Assembly (NCBI GenBank): GCA_020850475.1
Contig: JADZEO010000155.1
Location: 1 to 64,000 of the forward strand
Direction of reading: 5' to 3'
Length of the DNA: 64,000 nucleotides
Source of the DNA: Bdellovibrionales bacterium
GTDB lineage: Bacteria; Bdellovibrionota; Bdellovibrionia; Bdellovibrionales; UBA1609
The position numbers and the translations under genes were made by a program. This document shows positions 1 through 10,708 of this stretch, piece by piece; the stretch's first letter is position 1; every line of letters begins with the position of its first letter. A model generated the notes under the pieces. The model saw only the letters and a list, made by a program, of their open reading frames with translations. It did no database searches and was not told the DNA's origin.

Positions 1-1
1 C

Positions 2-835
2 GACCGGCCTGGAGATTCGTTTCCGGAGATCGCGAAGACGGGAGCCAACACCGTTCGCTTCATGTGGCTTACCATGATTGAACCAAGTGAGGTCGTGCAG
101 ACTCTGCAGCGAGCAGTTGACTCAAAACTCATTCCCATCTGGGAACTCCACGATGCGACGGGAGACTGGTCGAAGATGGCCGATATTGAGGCCTATTGGA
201 CCTCCCCCACCACCCTCGACATACTCAAACGGTTTGATACCAAGATGATCGTGAATCTGGCTAACGAGGCCGGAGCCACTGTCAGCAACCAAGAACTCAC
301 GACTGTTTACTCGCGTCTGGTGAGTAAACTTCGAGACGCGGGAGTTAAGGCCCCCCTTATGATTGATGCCTCGGGCTGGGGCCGCAATGCGGAACAACTC
401 CTCGAAATTGCGCCGATCCTATTGAATCAAGATCCCCTTCACAATCTCATTTTTTCCTGGCACGTCTATGATTCGGGAAGCGACCAACCGGCGAGAATTC
501 AGCGAGTCGCAAGTAGCTTTAAACAACAAAAACTCCCCTTCATCATCGGCGAATTTGGGCCCAAATCTCCAGGTGCTTGTCACCTCGATGTCCCTTGGCT
601 TGAGGTGATAAGAACGGCACAACAACTGGGTCTTGGCTATCTCCCCTGGTCCTGGGATAACTTCAATGGCGACTGTGAAGACGGTGAATTTTCGGTGTTC
701 GATCTCGTCACCGACGGCATCCACCTCTCCACCTTACGCTCGGGTTGGGCGACCGAAGTCATCATGACCGACGCCGCGAGTATCAACAAAACCTCGCGGC
801 GAACGGCGTGGCAAGAACAAGGTCGCTGCCAATAG
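2..835 (+). CDS. Glycoside hydrolase family 5-like (cellulase fold), 5' end outside window
   Basis: Frame open from base 2 (DRPGDSFPEIAKTGANTVRFMW...); IGEFGPK nucleophile-like motif and WSWDNF near C-terminus. Confidence 0.75.
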   Translation, partial: DRPGDSFPEIAKTGANTVRFMWLTMIEPSEVVQTLQRAVDSKLIPIWELHDATGDWSKMADIEAYWTSPTTLDILKRFDTKMIVNLANEAGATVSNQELTTVYSRLVSKLRDAGVKAPLMIDASGWGRNAEQLLEIAPILLNQDPLHNLIFSWHVYDSGSDQPARIQRVASSFKQQKLPFIIGEFGPKSPGACHLDVPWLEVIRTAQQLGLGYLPWSWDNFNGDCEDGEFSVFDLVTDGIHLSTLRSGWATEVIMTDAASINKTSRRTAWQEQGRCQ

Positions 836-962
836 CTTTGCCGTCGAGTGGTTGGTGGTTGACTATAAATTCTTCACGATGTTTTGCGCTCGCAAACTTT
901 TGATTGTCCCGCCCATCGTTCGCGGTTATGGCCTCAAGTATTCACAGACGGGGGGATGTCGC

Positions 963-1364
963 GTGAAAGCACCTTCTATCAGATCACTTCTTTTACTGAT
1001 GGGTATAATTTTAAGCTTAGGTTTGGCCGCGGGTTGTTCTTCGGGCTTTAGGGCCAAGAACGCGGGCAACATCAATGGCGCGAGTCCCAATCCTCCACCG
1101 GCAACAGAATGGGTAGTGCCAGAAATTTATCTCGTCATCGGCCAAGTGACGGAATTTGATTTGAACACGACTCTCCCCCCACAGGTTGAACGCGGCGGCG
1201 TTTTTGGTGTTGATCCCAAGGGCTCACCGCTTCCAGAAGGGATGATACTTGACCCCGACGGAATTCTCCACCTCGGCACCGCCCAAGCGGGCCGGGTTAC
1301 GGGAGTGATTTTCTCCTACACCACTCCGGATCTCATCGACGCCGCCCATTTTGCTCTCGACTAA
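963..1364 (+). CDS. Small lipoprotein
   Basis: GTG start; hydrophobic leader with lipobox LGLAAGC followed by SSGF. Confidence 0.6.
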   Translation: MKAPSIRSLLLLMGIILSLGLAAGCSSGFRAKNAGNINGASPNPPPATEWVVPEIYLVIGQVTEFDLNTTLPPQVERGGVFGVDPKGSPLPEGMILDPDGILHLGTAQAGRVTGVIFSYTTPDLIDAAHFALD

Positions 1365-1460
1365 AGCAGTTCAGTGGGGCTGGAGTCTCAATTTGAGAGG
1401 GTCCTGGGTCAGCCCGGCCCCTCGATTGACCTCTGTCACTAAAATTCCGACAAGACATTG

Positions 1461-2630
1461 ATGTCACGATTCTTTGCTCGCTTTCTCATCCTTGTGGCGT
1501 GGGTGGTGTGCGCTACGTCCGCCACGGGCAACCCCTGCACGATCGAATCGCTCCGCGCGCGCCATCCCGACTTTTGCGAATCCCGTTGGCGGAGTCGGCC
1601 GCTTACGCCCGCTCAAACGACGGAGTTGTTTCACGAAGTGCGCTCCTTGATGCGCGAATTGATCTTGCAAGGACGCAGTCCCAACCAACTGACGGACCAA
1701 GAAGCGTCGCTGCTTTCCAGAATTGAAACCACCGAGCTCGGGAGCTTTACTCAATGCGGAACCGGCACCACGGCGATCAACGCCTCCTATCGCGGAAATG
1801 AACATCGTGTGACCCTTTGTGATAATTTACGACGCCTCCCCATCCCCGCCTTGGTGGGAATGATCGGTCACGAAATCGGCCACAGCGCTGATTCATGCCA
1901 ATGTCAAACTCCCCATTTGCACACCGGCGCGCGCGAGCGTCTGCAAATACCTCCAGCCCAACTCAGGCGAATGTCTAACGGTGGTGATCTGGCGCAAGAC
2001 CTCCAACGCGGAACCGGTTCGCTCCATATTGTTTCGCACGCCCTACTGGGACAGGATCGCCTTTGGCAGGACTGGGCCCGAGAAGGAAAAGTTGAAGTGC
2101 GCGGCATTGCCATGCCCTTATCCGAGTACCCCCTAAACGGAATCCGCATGTGCCTTGCCAATCAAGCGGGATTGATGACGGCGAGCACCTCCCCTCAGCT
2201 CGCCCGCAGTCGCGACGACCACGGATGTAACAGCATGGGGGACTACGAGACGATGGCGGATGTTTGGGGTGCCTATGCCCTCGAAAAATACTTTGAACGC
2301 CACCCCGAACTACAAGGCACGGCCGCCCTCGGCATGTTTGAAAACCGCAAGCATGAGCTTTGTTCCCCTAAGGGCTATCCTGAAACCGAACGAAAGTTGG
2401 CGGAAATTTGGATGAGTCGCCCAGCGACGGCACGTGCCCTGGGTTGTGAACCGGCGTCACAACATCGCTGCCTTGATCGACTCCCGTTTCGAGGACCAGC
2501 GACTGCGCCAAGCCCGGCCACAGCTATCAATCCACCCTGTGAGGAGGCCGGCCCACGATCCCAAGATCGCACGGGCCTCGATGTGCGCTGGCTACGAGGT
2601 TTTCTTAACACCAGTCCCGGTGGCAATTAA
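1461..2630 (+). CDS. Secreted metalloprotease-like protein (HEIGH zinc motif)
   Basis: Signal peptide plus GMIGHEIGHSADSC, matching HExxH gluzincin signature. Confidence 0.6.
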   Translation: MSRFFARFLILVAWVVCATSATGNPCTIESLRARHPDFCESRWRSRPLTPAQTTELFHEVRSLMRELILQGRSPNQLTDQEASLLSRIETTELGSFTQCGTGTTAINASYRGNEHRVTLCDNLRRLPIPALVGMIGHEIGHSADSCQCQTPHLHTGARERLQIPPAQLRRMSNGGDLAQDLQRGTGSLHIVSHALLGQDRLWQDWAREGKVEVRGIAMPLSEYPLNGIRMCLANQAGLMTASTSPQLARSRDDHGCNSMGDYETMADVWGAYALEKYFERHPELQGTAALGMFENRKHELCSPKGYPETERKLAEIWMSRPATARALGCEPASQHRCLDRLPFRGPATAPSPATAINPPCEEAGPRSQDRTGLDVRWLRGFLNTSPGGN

Positions 2631-3109
2631 TCTTGCGTGTAGGGCCAGTGAAAGGGTTCTGCCTCGACCTTGCGCTCAAGGGCCATGAAGACATTCCAGC
2701 GCGCATAGGCCGCTCCCGGCTGACCATCGAGATACTTGATACGGTAGAGGCCAGGATAAATCACCGACCAACTGCCGACGAGCCAAGCATAGACCAAGCG
2801 ACCGTCGGGAAACTTCAAAGTGTACTCACAAGCCTCACCGACATAATAGGGGTCAACTTCGCCACAGGCATTGAGGTTAACGACTTCAACGTTGTCGACT
2901 TCTTGCCCGATCAGATTGAGCATCTCGAGAGCCGAAATCGGAGTCTCATCTCCGCCCACGGGGGGCTGAGGGCAATAGGGACTTGGAAATTGCGGATCTA
3001 TTGGAACCGGGCACGGATCATCCGGAAGAGGCGTGTAGGCAAGGGCGGCTCCACACACCACAGTCACGACCAACAAACATAAGGACTTCCAAAATTGACC
3101 CCGGTTCAT
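2627..3109 (-). CDS. Secreted hypothetical protein
   Basis: 160 aa ORF with N-terminal signal peptide. Confidence 0.6.
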   Translation of the reverse strand: MNRGQFWKSLCLLVVTVVCGAALAYTPLPDDPCPVPIDPQFPSPYCPQPPVGGDETPISALEMLNLIGQEVDNVEVVNLNACGEVDPYYVGEACEYTLKFPDGRLVYAWLVGSWSVIYPGLYRIKYLDGQPGAAYARWNVFMALERKVEAEPFHWPYTQD

Positions 3110-3263
3110 AAAGGCTCCTCTTACTTAAATGCCTCACAAAAGACGTGAAGAAGACCTTAATTAACACATCCGGGGACGGTGTCCACGAATCCGCATTTTG
3201 AAAAAATGTAGGCTGTAAGTGTTTTAGGCCGGCACCGCGAACTGGCGCCGACCCACGCCCAAA

Positions 3264-3734
3264 TTAGCGCTTATTGTATTTGTAGATCTCGGTCACTTCG
3301 CCTTCCGGCGCCCCTTCCTCATCGGGAAAAGGATAATCCTTGCGCGCAAATACCTTTAAAGCCGGCACCCACTTGCCCGCCTTCAGCTTGGGGTAGATAA
3401 CCCCGCTCAGGCCCAGCAAATTCCAGCAGCCCGGATCGTCGCAATCATCGTCTTTGGGATTTTCCCACTTAAAGACCAAGCGACCGGCAGCGGTCGGCTT
3501 AAGGGGAATCGTGCGATCAAAGTCGACCAAATACAGCACCACTTGGCCGTTTTCCTTTTTAACTTCGCCTGCCACACAGGGACGATCTTCCGTGTCCTTG
3601 CACCATTCGTTGGTGAGCTCTTCGTACTCACCATAAACCTCACCGCTCGCCAAATTGTACTTCGGCATCGGCGGATTGGCGGCACTCGCGGCCAAACTCA
3701 ACATCAAACCCAGTGTTACAACAAATGTCTTCAT
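3264..3734 (-). CDS. Secreted hypothetical protein
   Basis: ORF with signal peptide MKTFVVTLGLMLSLAASA. Confidence 0.65.
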   Translation of the reverse strand: MKTFVVTLGLMLSLAASAANPPMPKYNLASGEVYGEYEELTNEWCKDTEDRPCVAGEVKKENGQVVLYLVDFDRTIPLKPTAAGRLVFKWENPKDDDCDDPGCWNLLGLSGVIYPKLKAGKWVPALKVFARKDYPFPDEEGAPEGEVTEIYKYNKR

Positions 3735-3823
3735 ACTGCCCCCTCGCGTATTCACCAACTCGAGGTGCCGTCATATCAAGTGATTTGCCAACAAACCACC
3801 TTCAGGAGGCAATGATAGATTTT

Positions 3824-4693
3824 TCACTTTTGACAAGTGGGGCACCAATAGCTGCTGCGACCGCCAATGGTGGTCTGGCGGATCAGGGTTTGGCAGCGGC
3901 GGCAAGGCTGACCCGCTCGCTCATAGACTTTTAGTTTTTGATAAAAGTGGCCCTCTCCCCCACCAGTTTGACGAAAGTCTCTAAAGGTGGTCCCGCCCTT
4001 TTCGATGGCGGCTTTGAGCACTCGTCTTGATTCGCGCACAATTCGGGAAAATTCGTCCCGCGAAACCCGCCGCGCGAGCCTGTGGGGCCTTACTCCCGAC
4101 CGAAACAAAATCTCGGAGGCATAAATGTTGCCAATCCCAACTACGACCTTTTGGTCCATAAGAAAGTTTTTGACCGCCACGGATCGGCCGCGCGACAGGG
4201 TCAACAACTGGTCGGCGGTGAACTTTGCTTTCTCAAGTGGCTCCGGTCCCAACTGTTGAAAGTAGGGGTGCTCTTGCCAATTCGCTTTCGGGATCACCCG
4301 AAAGAGCCCAAACCGGCGGGGGTCATTATAAACCAAGATGCGCGGGTCACCGCGTAGGTAAACGAGCACATGATCATGGGGTTTTTGCTGCTCAATCACC
4401 GCAGTGCCGGCCATCGAGGCTGCGCCGCCTCGCAAACTAGAATTGATCACGCGCCACGATCCGGTCATTCCCAAATGAGACACCACCAATTGCTCACCCA
4501 CTTCCCACAACATGTACTTAGCTCGACGAAAAAATCGGGTGACTTGAGATCCCTGAAGGGATTGTACTTCCTGTGGTACGATAGGTTCGCGCAATCGCGC
4601 CTCGCAAACTTCCACTTTAGCAATTGCAATGGGAGTTGGAAAGACTTCGGTTAACCCACGGCAGACCGTTTCAACTTCGGGGAGTTCGGGCAT
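3824..4693 (-). CDS. mutM: Formamidopyrimidine-DNA glycosylase
   Basis: MPELPEVETVCRGL N-terminus and C-terminal zinc finger CRRC...CPTCQK. Confidence 0.97.
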   Translation of the reverse strand: MPELPEVETVCRGLTEVFPTPIAIAKVEVCEARLREPIVPQEVQSLQGSQVTRFFRRAKYMLWEVGEQLVVSHLGMTGSWRVINSSLRGGAASMAGTAVIEQQKPHDHVLVYLRGDPRILVYNDPRRFGLFRVIPKANWQEHPYFQQLGPEPLEKAKFTADQLLTLSRGRSVAVKNFLMDQKVVVGIGNIYASEILFRSGVRPHRLARRVSRDEFSRIVRESRRVLKAAIEKGGTTFRDFRQTGGGEGHFYQKLKVYERAGQPCRRCQTLIRQTTIGGRSSYWCPTCQK

Positions 4694-4725
4694 CAGGCAC
4701 CTTACCTTGCTTACTCTTGGGCATC

Positions 4726-5412
4726 TCATTCAAGTGACTTGCGGGTCAACAAATAGCGACGGGCTTTAGTTCTTCCTCTCGCGCGCACTCCCTTGAGCGA
4801 TGCTAAATCACGTTCGGCCTGACGGCGAGAAATCTGATGTTTTAAAAGCCCTAAATAATCGGCCAGGCGAATCTGCCCCTGTCGCCCGAGCAGGTCTCGA
4901 AGCATTGCGAGCCGCTCGGATTTCTGCCAGGGGTTTCTGCGTAAGGGTTGATCGGTCTTAACCAATAACTCCCCAGAGACAAATCCCCAATCGCGATACG
5001 GCTTGAGACTAAACTGAGCGTCCTGCACCATCAACTTACCGCCGATTTTCCGTAACCCGTAAAAGAATTGAGGCCAACCCGTTTGTGGTTCAATGCCATT
5101 CATCACCAGACACGCCCAATGACGAAACGCCGTGCGGTCAATGCTCGGCAGCTGCAAGTCGACAAACTCCAACACCACTCCCAGGGCAGCCGGCCACGGC
5201 TGACTCTGGAGATTTTGGTTGAAAGTGAGAGGCGAGATCTTTGGCCATTGATTGAGGAGATATTGGACCAATGCTTCTGCCACCCTTGGTTCCAGTCGCG
5301 CCCATTGACTCATCAGAGCCAAATCGTCTGGCGAGATAGGGGCAAAGGTTTGCAGATCATGAATGGCCTGCGACAGTTCCGCGACCTGAGGGAAGTGGCG
5401 CAGCCCCTTCAT
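4726..5412 (-). CDS. Hypothetical protein with C-terminal winged-HTH-like region
   Basis: ORF overlaps upstream nucleotidyltransferase gene by 4 bp; C-terminal RLAMLRDLLGRQGQIRLADYLGLLK...RRQAERDLASL DeoR-like pattern. Confidence 0.55.
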   Translation of the reverse strand: MKGLRHFPQVAELSQAIHDLQTFAPISPDDLALMSQWARLEPRVAEALVQYLLNQWPKISPLTFNQNLQSQPWPAALGVVLEFVDLQLPSIDRTAFRHWACLVMNGIEPQTGWPQFFYGLRKIGGKLMVQDAQFSLKPYRDWGFVSGELLVKTDQPLRRNPWQKSERLAMLRDLLGRQGQIRLADYLGLLKHQISRRQAERDLASLKGVRARGRTKARRYLLTRKSLE

Positions 5413-5933
5413 TGCCCGTCCTCTGAGATATCATCGAGAAAGTCAAAAGCCAGGTCAACTCCGGGGATCCTTCGCGCCCGCAGACTTTCCAGATGTCTTT
5501 CGACCAGCTCGCGGTTGATGCCACTTTTGAGAAGTAGTTTGGCATGGGGAACATCTTTTTGTCGGCCGGCAAAAAGCTTCATGATTAGCATGTCTTCACG
5601 CCCTAAGGCATCGACTGTCAGCTGCTTGCCGGCGAAGACCCTGATCAAACGACTCGCATAATCTTTTGGAAGGTTGTGGGTAAAAGTCGAAAAGTAGGGG
5701 TTGAGCCAGTCGGGCGAAATATTGAGCTCATTCCCCACCTCTTTGACGATGCCATCTAGGTCTTCAAAAGGAGTCTGCAAAGGCACCGCATCGATGTCGT
5801 AGGTCGCGATTGGAAAACCGTGGGCCAACACCATGGCTCCCCCGCCACCCATCATCATCTTAACTGGGAACCTGAGCTTCTGATCAAACAAGCCGAGGGC
5901 CTTTAACATCATGTTTTTATTAATTTGTTTCAT
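5409..5933 (-). CDS. DUF6036/AbiEii-like nucleotidyltransferase
   Basis: MGGGGAMVLAHGFPIATYDIDAVP: GG(x)A...T.DID nucleotidyltransferase signature. Confidence 0.65.
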   Translation of the reverse strand: MKQINKNMMLKALGLFDQKLRFPVKMMMGGGGAMVLAHGFPIATYDIDAVPLQTPFEDLDGIVKEVGNELNISPDWLNPYFSTFTHNLPKDYASRLIRVFAGKQLTVDALGREDMLIMKLFAGRQKDVPHAKLLLKSGINRELVERHLESLRARRIPGVDLAFDFLDDISEDGQ

Positions 5934-6250
5934 AATGCTATTATACGTCATTTAAATAAATGTCGCAATCACAAATTTTATCTAGTTATTTAAAATAGTT
6001 ATGAATATATCTTTAGTGAGCTTGGTGCCTACTTGTTGGTTCCGAATGGCATGGATTTTTGAGCAAAGTTTGATCGCAATCAATGGTCCAAACAAAATAT
6101 TTTTTGTTCTCTAAATAATATGTGACCCCAAAGTGGGACGTATCAGGTAAGGGCGTTCACCTTAACCTTCGGTTAAATCTGTTTCCCCCCCTTAACCCCT
6201 TGGTCGAGTGACCGATAGAAAACCCAGTGCAATTTCAATGGAGGTAAAAA

Positions 6251-7438
6251 ATGGAACGTCGGCTGAAGCGAATCTCTGGTCTCACCACGACACTTATAAT
6301 TGGTATGGTCATTGGCCTTTCTGGCTGCGGCAGCAACGAAGATAATGATGATGACGGCGCCTCAGGTAGCTCGGCCCTGGTCACTGGAGTATCGCAAGTC
6401 AACTCTCAACTGAGCGCGGTTTCAGATACAATTGGTTCGTCATCAGGATCTTCATCCGTCATCACCCCATTTTCGGCTCTCGACACGGTATGGACGACAA
6501 CCGATGGCGTGATTGCTCTATCTAATAGTGGGTATGAAACTCTCTCCGATTGGCTGGGTCACATGTTCGACGGCACTTTCGTCAACAGCAACAATTCTCA
6601 CGTGACCTTTGAGGGCCGACTAGAAAACAATTTAAAAATTCTCTGCTTTGTTGGTGCCGCGGGACTACCTGTCGATGGCACCGGACTTCCCGCCGACGGC
6701 ACTCACAGCATCACCATTACGGCTGCCATGTTATCATCTTGCAATGAAAGCGATGCCTCAATGGTGGGTTTAACTGTATCGGTTGTCGCTGCCACTCTTT
6801 CTGACACCACAATTTACGACAAGTCCTTTAATTTCACCCTCCCCGGCTCTGAGTCGTGCCCGTATAAATTCTTAGCGCGCGCCAACTCGTCAGCGGTGAA
6901 TATTGCGGCAGGTGAAGACCAAAACTGCGACGGCCGCGATCATGCCTCACGCGCGGTCATGCGCTTTGATCTCTCATCACGCCTCTTTCGCTTCTATTAC
7001 GTTTCCCATGCCTTTTCCGGATCAGGATCGGGCTTTGAATTCTATCGCGGCTATTACGATGAAACGGCTGACGAGGCCTACATCCTTGGCTTTTACGGCG
7101 GCGATACCAACTATACCTCGGCTGGACTCAATAACTACATTGGCTTCACGGTGGCAGGTAAGCCGAGCGGGTCTGGCACGGCCGCAGTGAGTGCTAAAGT
7201 CGCCGGTCAAGGCAGCGGCCATCTCTCCGATGGCGTCTATAACGGTTGCGTGACTTCGTCTAACGGCACCATCTCTTCATCCACTGACACCCTCTCGTGC
7301 ACGCTAACGGGCACGAGCATGAGTTCCGCCTATACGCAAATCACCACTGAGTATGACTCCTTTACGAGTCGATCACAAATTTACGACATCGGCGCCACCA
7401 CTGACGTCGACTTCACCAACAACTCAGATATGTATTAA
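6251..7438 (+). CDS. Hypothetical lipoprotein
   Basis: 395 aa ORF with lipobox GLSGCGSN, RBS aatggaggtaaaaa. Confidence 0.7.
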   Translation: MERRLKRISGLTTTLIIGMVIGLSGCGSNEDNDDDGASGSSALVTGVSQVNSQLSAVSDTIGSSSGSSSVITPFSALDTVWTTTDGVIALSNSGYETLSDWLGHMFDGTFVNSNNSHVTFEGRLENNLKILCFVGAAGLPVDGTGLPADGTHSITITAAMLSSCNESDASMVGLTVSVVAATLSDTTIYDKSFNFTLPGSESCPYKFLARANSSAVNIAAGEDQNCDGRDHASRAVMRFDLSSRLFRFYYVSHAFSGSGSGFEFYRGYYDETADEAYILGFYGGDTNYTSAGLNNYIGFTVAGKPSGSGTAAVSAKVAGQGSGHLSDGVYNGCVTSSNGTISSSTDTLSCTLTGTSMSSAYTQITTEYDSFTSRSQIYDIGATTDVDFTNNSDMY

Positions 7439-7457
7439 ATTGTTTGTAGCTCTTTGG

Positions 7458-7483
7458 CTCAGGACTCCTAAGGGAGTCCTGAG
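7458..7483. terminator. Bidirectional intrinsic terminator between convergent genes
   Basis: Perfect 11-bp stem CTCAGGACTCC-TAAG-GGAGTCCTGAG followed by T-rich sequence. Confidence 0.8.
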
Positions 7484-7490
7484 TTTGATC

Positions 7491-7988
7491 TTAGTGCATC
7501 AGCTGATCGAGTTCGTCGCCCACATCATCGATTTGAGTCGGATCGGTCTTGGCGCGAATAATTAATTCAATCGCCCGCTGTTGTTTGAGGCGGCCCTCGG
7601 CCATCAGTTCACATGCTTGTTGCTCCAAGGGATCGGTCTCGCGGTAAACCGTTACGTGTTGGGGCCAGAGGTTCTTCACCCCATTGCCGCCCCCGGCACA
7701 GAGGGGAATGAGGTGATCAATCTTAAATTCTCCCCGCGGCATTTTGGTCACTTGATAACCGAAAGTTTGGTCGTAAACTTCCATCACCTGACGCTTGGTC
7801 TCTGGCTCCACGTGCCGGCCACAATACTTGATGTGTTCTGGGTAGCGATAGCCCTCGGGCCTCGAACAGATTTCACCGGGTGTGAGTTGTTGGTTGGGAG
7901 TAACAGGATAAGGACGATGATACTGCGAACCCGCCCACGCGATCTGCGTCGTGCAGACCAATAACAATGCGACCATCCCCTTTCGCAT
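7491..7988 (-). CDS. Secreted HNH nuclease-like protein
   Basis: Signal peptide plus FKIDHLIPLCAGGGNGVKNLWPQH HNH-type motif. Confidence 0.65.
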   Translation of the reverse strand: MRKGMVALLLVCTTQIAWAGSQYHRPYPVTPNQQLTPGEICSRPEGYRYPEHIKYCGRHVEPETKRQVMEVYDQTFGYQVTKMPRGEFKIDHLIPLCAGGGNGVKNLWPQHVTVYRETDPLEQQACELMAEGRLKQQRAIELIIRAKTDPTQIDDVGDELDQLMH

Positions 7989-8202
7989 CTGACCTCCAGT
8001 AGTCGGGCATTTCTTCTGGTGCCCGGTAGAAACGTCGAACCTTATTATCGACTTATACTTTTGGAACCTGTGAAAAAGCCTAGATGAAAGAAGGGGGTGT
8101 TGCCACCCTTGTCTTTATGCGTCATCAACTTTTTAGCCAGGATCTGCTGGTGCCGAAGAATGAGTCTTCTGCTCTGCCGCCCTTTTTGGCACACTATTGG
8201 GG

Positions 8203-8712
8203 ATGGATGAACGCCGCTTTGAGTATCGCCCCAACTTGGTTCTTCTTTTCGCCGTCACCTTGCTCATGGGTTGGTTTGGCACTTGGTATCTCATCGTTGC
8301 TCAAGTGAACCGCAATCGGTCTTACATTCGGAGTGTTATTGAATTCACTCCAGCTGAATCGACCATCATCTATTATGCCCTTTCCATCATCTGCTTTGGC
8401 TTTGCCATCCTGGGCGTTTGGGGAATTTCCAAATCCTTCCAACAAGGCCCGAGCTTTCTGATTTTTCATAGTGACCACGTGGAAATTCCGCCCGCCTTTT
8501 TTCGACCACGTCGGCGCATTCCCTTTCAAAAGGTGGTGGGCCTTGAGGAGCGCAGTCTGCTCGGTATTAAAACCATTGGCTTGCGCCTTGAAGGCGAGAG
8601 GTTCACGCTCTTTGGCCATCGCTTTCGCTCGAAAGCAGAATGTCAGGAAGCCTTTGAAGCTTTGCGCGAGTCGATTCAAAACTCGACGAGAAATCCCACC
8701 TCTACCACTTGA
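8203..8712 (+). CDS. Two-TM membrane protein, paralog of 10709-11203
   Basis: YRPNL...YYAL..CFGF..LG..G and HSDHVEIPP match the second protein. Confidence 0.7.
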   Translation: MDERRFEYRPNLVLLFAVTLLMGWFGTWYLIVAQVNRNRSYIRSVIEFTPAESTIIYYALSIICFGFAILGVWGISKSFQQGPSFLIFHSDHVEIPPAFFRPRRRIPFQKVVGLEERSLLGIKTIGLRLEGERFTLFGHRFRSKAECQEAFEALRESIQNSTRNPTSTT

Positions 8713-10598
8713 TCCGGTGGAATATTAAAGAAGGCTGTGGCCCGCTCCGAATTCTGCGACATAAAGGCAAAAATCCGCTCGCGCCAAATCGCCATCCCTT
8801 CCCGATGCGTGGGCAGAATGGTTTCGCGTCCCAGGAAAAAGGTGATATCCGACAGCTCAAAGGGCACCCCTTTGGTCGCGGCACATTTGAGAATATCATT
8901 GATGTCGGGACTCTCCATAAAACCGTAGCGGGCCACCAAACGATAAAAGCCTTCGCCAATTGTGGTAAGTTCCAAACGCTCGGCGGGATCGATATGGGGA
9001 ACTTCTTCTGAGAGCACGGTCAAGATGGCGTTTTTTTGATGCAGAACCCGATTGTGGCGCACGTTGTGAGCCAAGGCGAGTGGAGTCCCTTCGGATGAGC
9101 CACTCATAAATAGTGCCGACCCCGGAACCCGAGCCACTTTCATGGTTCTTAGGCTCATCAAGAATTCCGACAGTGGCGAGGTTTGTTCGGCCAGACGACG
9201 AGCCAAGATTTGCCGCCCTTTACGCCAAGTCGTCATTAAAGTGAACATCACCGCACCCAGGGTCAGCGGAAACCAACCGCCATCGGCAATTTTGGTCAAG
9301 TTAGCAACGAAGAAAACCAAATCGATGGTTACTAGCACAACAAATGCGCCCGCCACGTAATACCACTTCCAATTCCACTTGCCCCAAGCGACCGTACAGG
9401 CCAGCACCGTCGTGATCACCATGGTCGTGGAAACGGCAATTCCGTAGGCCGAGGCCAAAGCACTTGAAGAACCAAAGGTGATAACCAGCCAGGCAGTCAA
9501 AGCAAACATGATCCAATTCATCGACGGAATATAAATTTGGCCAATTTCGTGGCTCGAGGTGTGGATGATCTTCATCCGCGGAAAAAATCCCAGTTGAATT
9601 GCCTGTCGAGTGAGCGAATAAACGCCCGAGATCAAGGCCTGAGAAGCAATCACCGTCGCCATCGTGGCGATGACCACCAGGACATACAACGCCCAGCTCG
9701 GTGCTAACAAATAAAAGGGATTCTCGACTGCTTCCGGCTGAGTCAAAATCAGCGCGCCTTGGCCAAAATAATTCAAAAGGAGAGCCGGAAAGGCTGCGAC
9801 AAACCAAGCGGTTTGGATGGGACTTTTGCCAAGATGGCCCATATCGGCGTAGAGCGCCTCACCGCCCGTTACCACAAGAAATACGGCGCCGAGGATCGCC
9901 AAACTGGCAATTCCATTACTGCTGAGAAATGCCAAACCATAACTCGGGTCAATGGCCCTGAGGACCACCGGGTCCTTAGTAATCCCAAAAATCCCCAGCG
10001 CTCCAATGACCAGGAACCACAGCAAAATGACCGGGCCAAAGACCCGACCAATACGACCTGTTCCGTGTCGTTGCACCGAAAAAAGTCCAAACAAAATTCC
10101 CAGGGTGATGGGAATCACGTAAGGTTCAAAAAAGGGGGTGGCGACCTTAAGACCCTCAATCGCGCTCAAAACCGAAATCGCCGGAGTAATCACCCCGTCG
10201 CCAAACAAGAGTGCGGAACCAAAAAGGCCTAGGTACAAAATCAATCGCGGCAAACCGGTCGAGGCGCCGGACTGTGGAGGCGAGGCGAGCGCCGTCAGCG
10301 CCAGTACCCCCCCTTCGCCCTTGTTATCTGCGCGCATGACGAACATGAGGTACTTCACCGAAATCACTGTAATCAGAGACCAAACGATGAGCGACAAGAC
10401 CCCCAAGATGTTTTCCGCCGAGGGAACAATTGCATTGGGGCCGTGAAAGGCCTCTCTCACAGCATAAAGGGGGCTCGTTCCAATATCACCAAAGACAATG
10501 CCAAGGGCAGCCAAAGTGAGTGCCGCTCGCGACATCTTGGCTTCATCGCCATAGTGCCCATTGGTGGAACTGTTAGGAGTTGAACTTGAATGGCTCAT
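8676..10598 (-). CDS. kup: Low-affinity potassium transporter Kup
   Basis: GIVFGDIGTSPLYAVREAF, ILGVLSLIVWSL, DNKGEGGVLAL. Confidence 0.95.
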   Translation of the reverse strand: MSHSSSTPNSSTNGHYGDEAKMSRAALTLAALGIVFGDIGTSPLYAVREAFHGPNAIVPSAENILGVLSLIVWSLITVISVKYLMFVMRADNKGEGGVLALTALASPPQSGASTGLPRLILYLGLFGSALLFGDGVITPAISVLSAIEGLKVATPFFEPYVIPITLGILFGLFSVQRHGTGRIGRVFGPVILLWFLVIGALGIFGITKDPVVLRAIDPSYGLAFLSSNGIASLAILGAVFLVVTGGEALYADMGHLGKSPIQTAWFVAAFPALLLNYFGQGALILTQPEAVENPFYLLAPSWALYVLVVIATMATVIASQALISGVYSLTRQAIQLGFFPRMKIIHTSSHEIGQIYIPSMNWIMFALTAWLVITFGSSSALASAYGIAVSTTMVITTVLACTVAWGKWNWKWYYVAGAFVVLVTIDLVFFVANLTKIADGGWFPLTLGAVMFTLMTTWRKGRQILARRLAEQTSPLSEFLMSLRTMKVARVPGSALFMSGSSEGTPLALAHNVRHNRVLHQKNAILTVLSEEVPHIDPAERLELTTIGEGFYRLVARYGFMESPDINDILKCAATKGVPFELSDITFFLGRETILPTHREGMAIWRERIFAFMSQNSERATAFFNIPPDQVVEVGFLVEF

Positions 10599-10708
10599 GG
10601 CGCTTCCTACACCCGCTGGTCGATCCTGTCACTTTTGCCGTAACGCCCGCCCGGGGAATCAAGAATTGACGCTTTTGACCCACCGGAATTTCTGGCAGTA
10701 TAGGTGAA

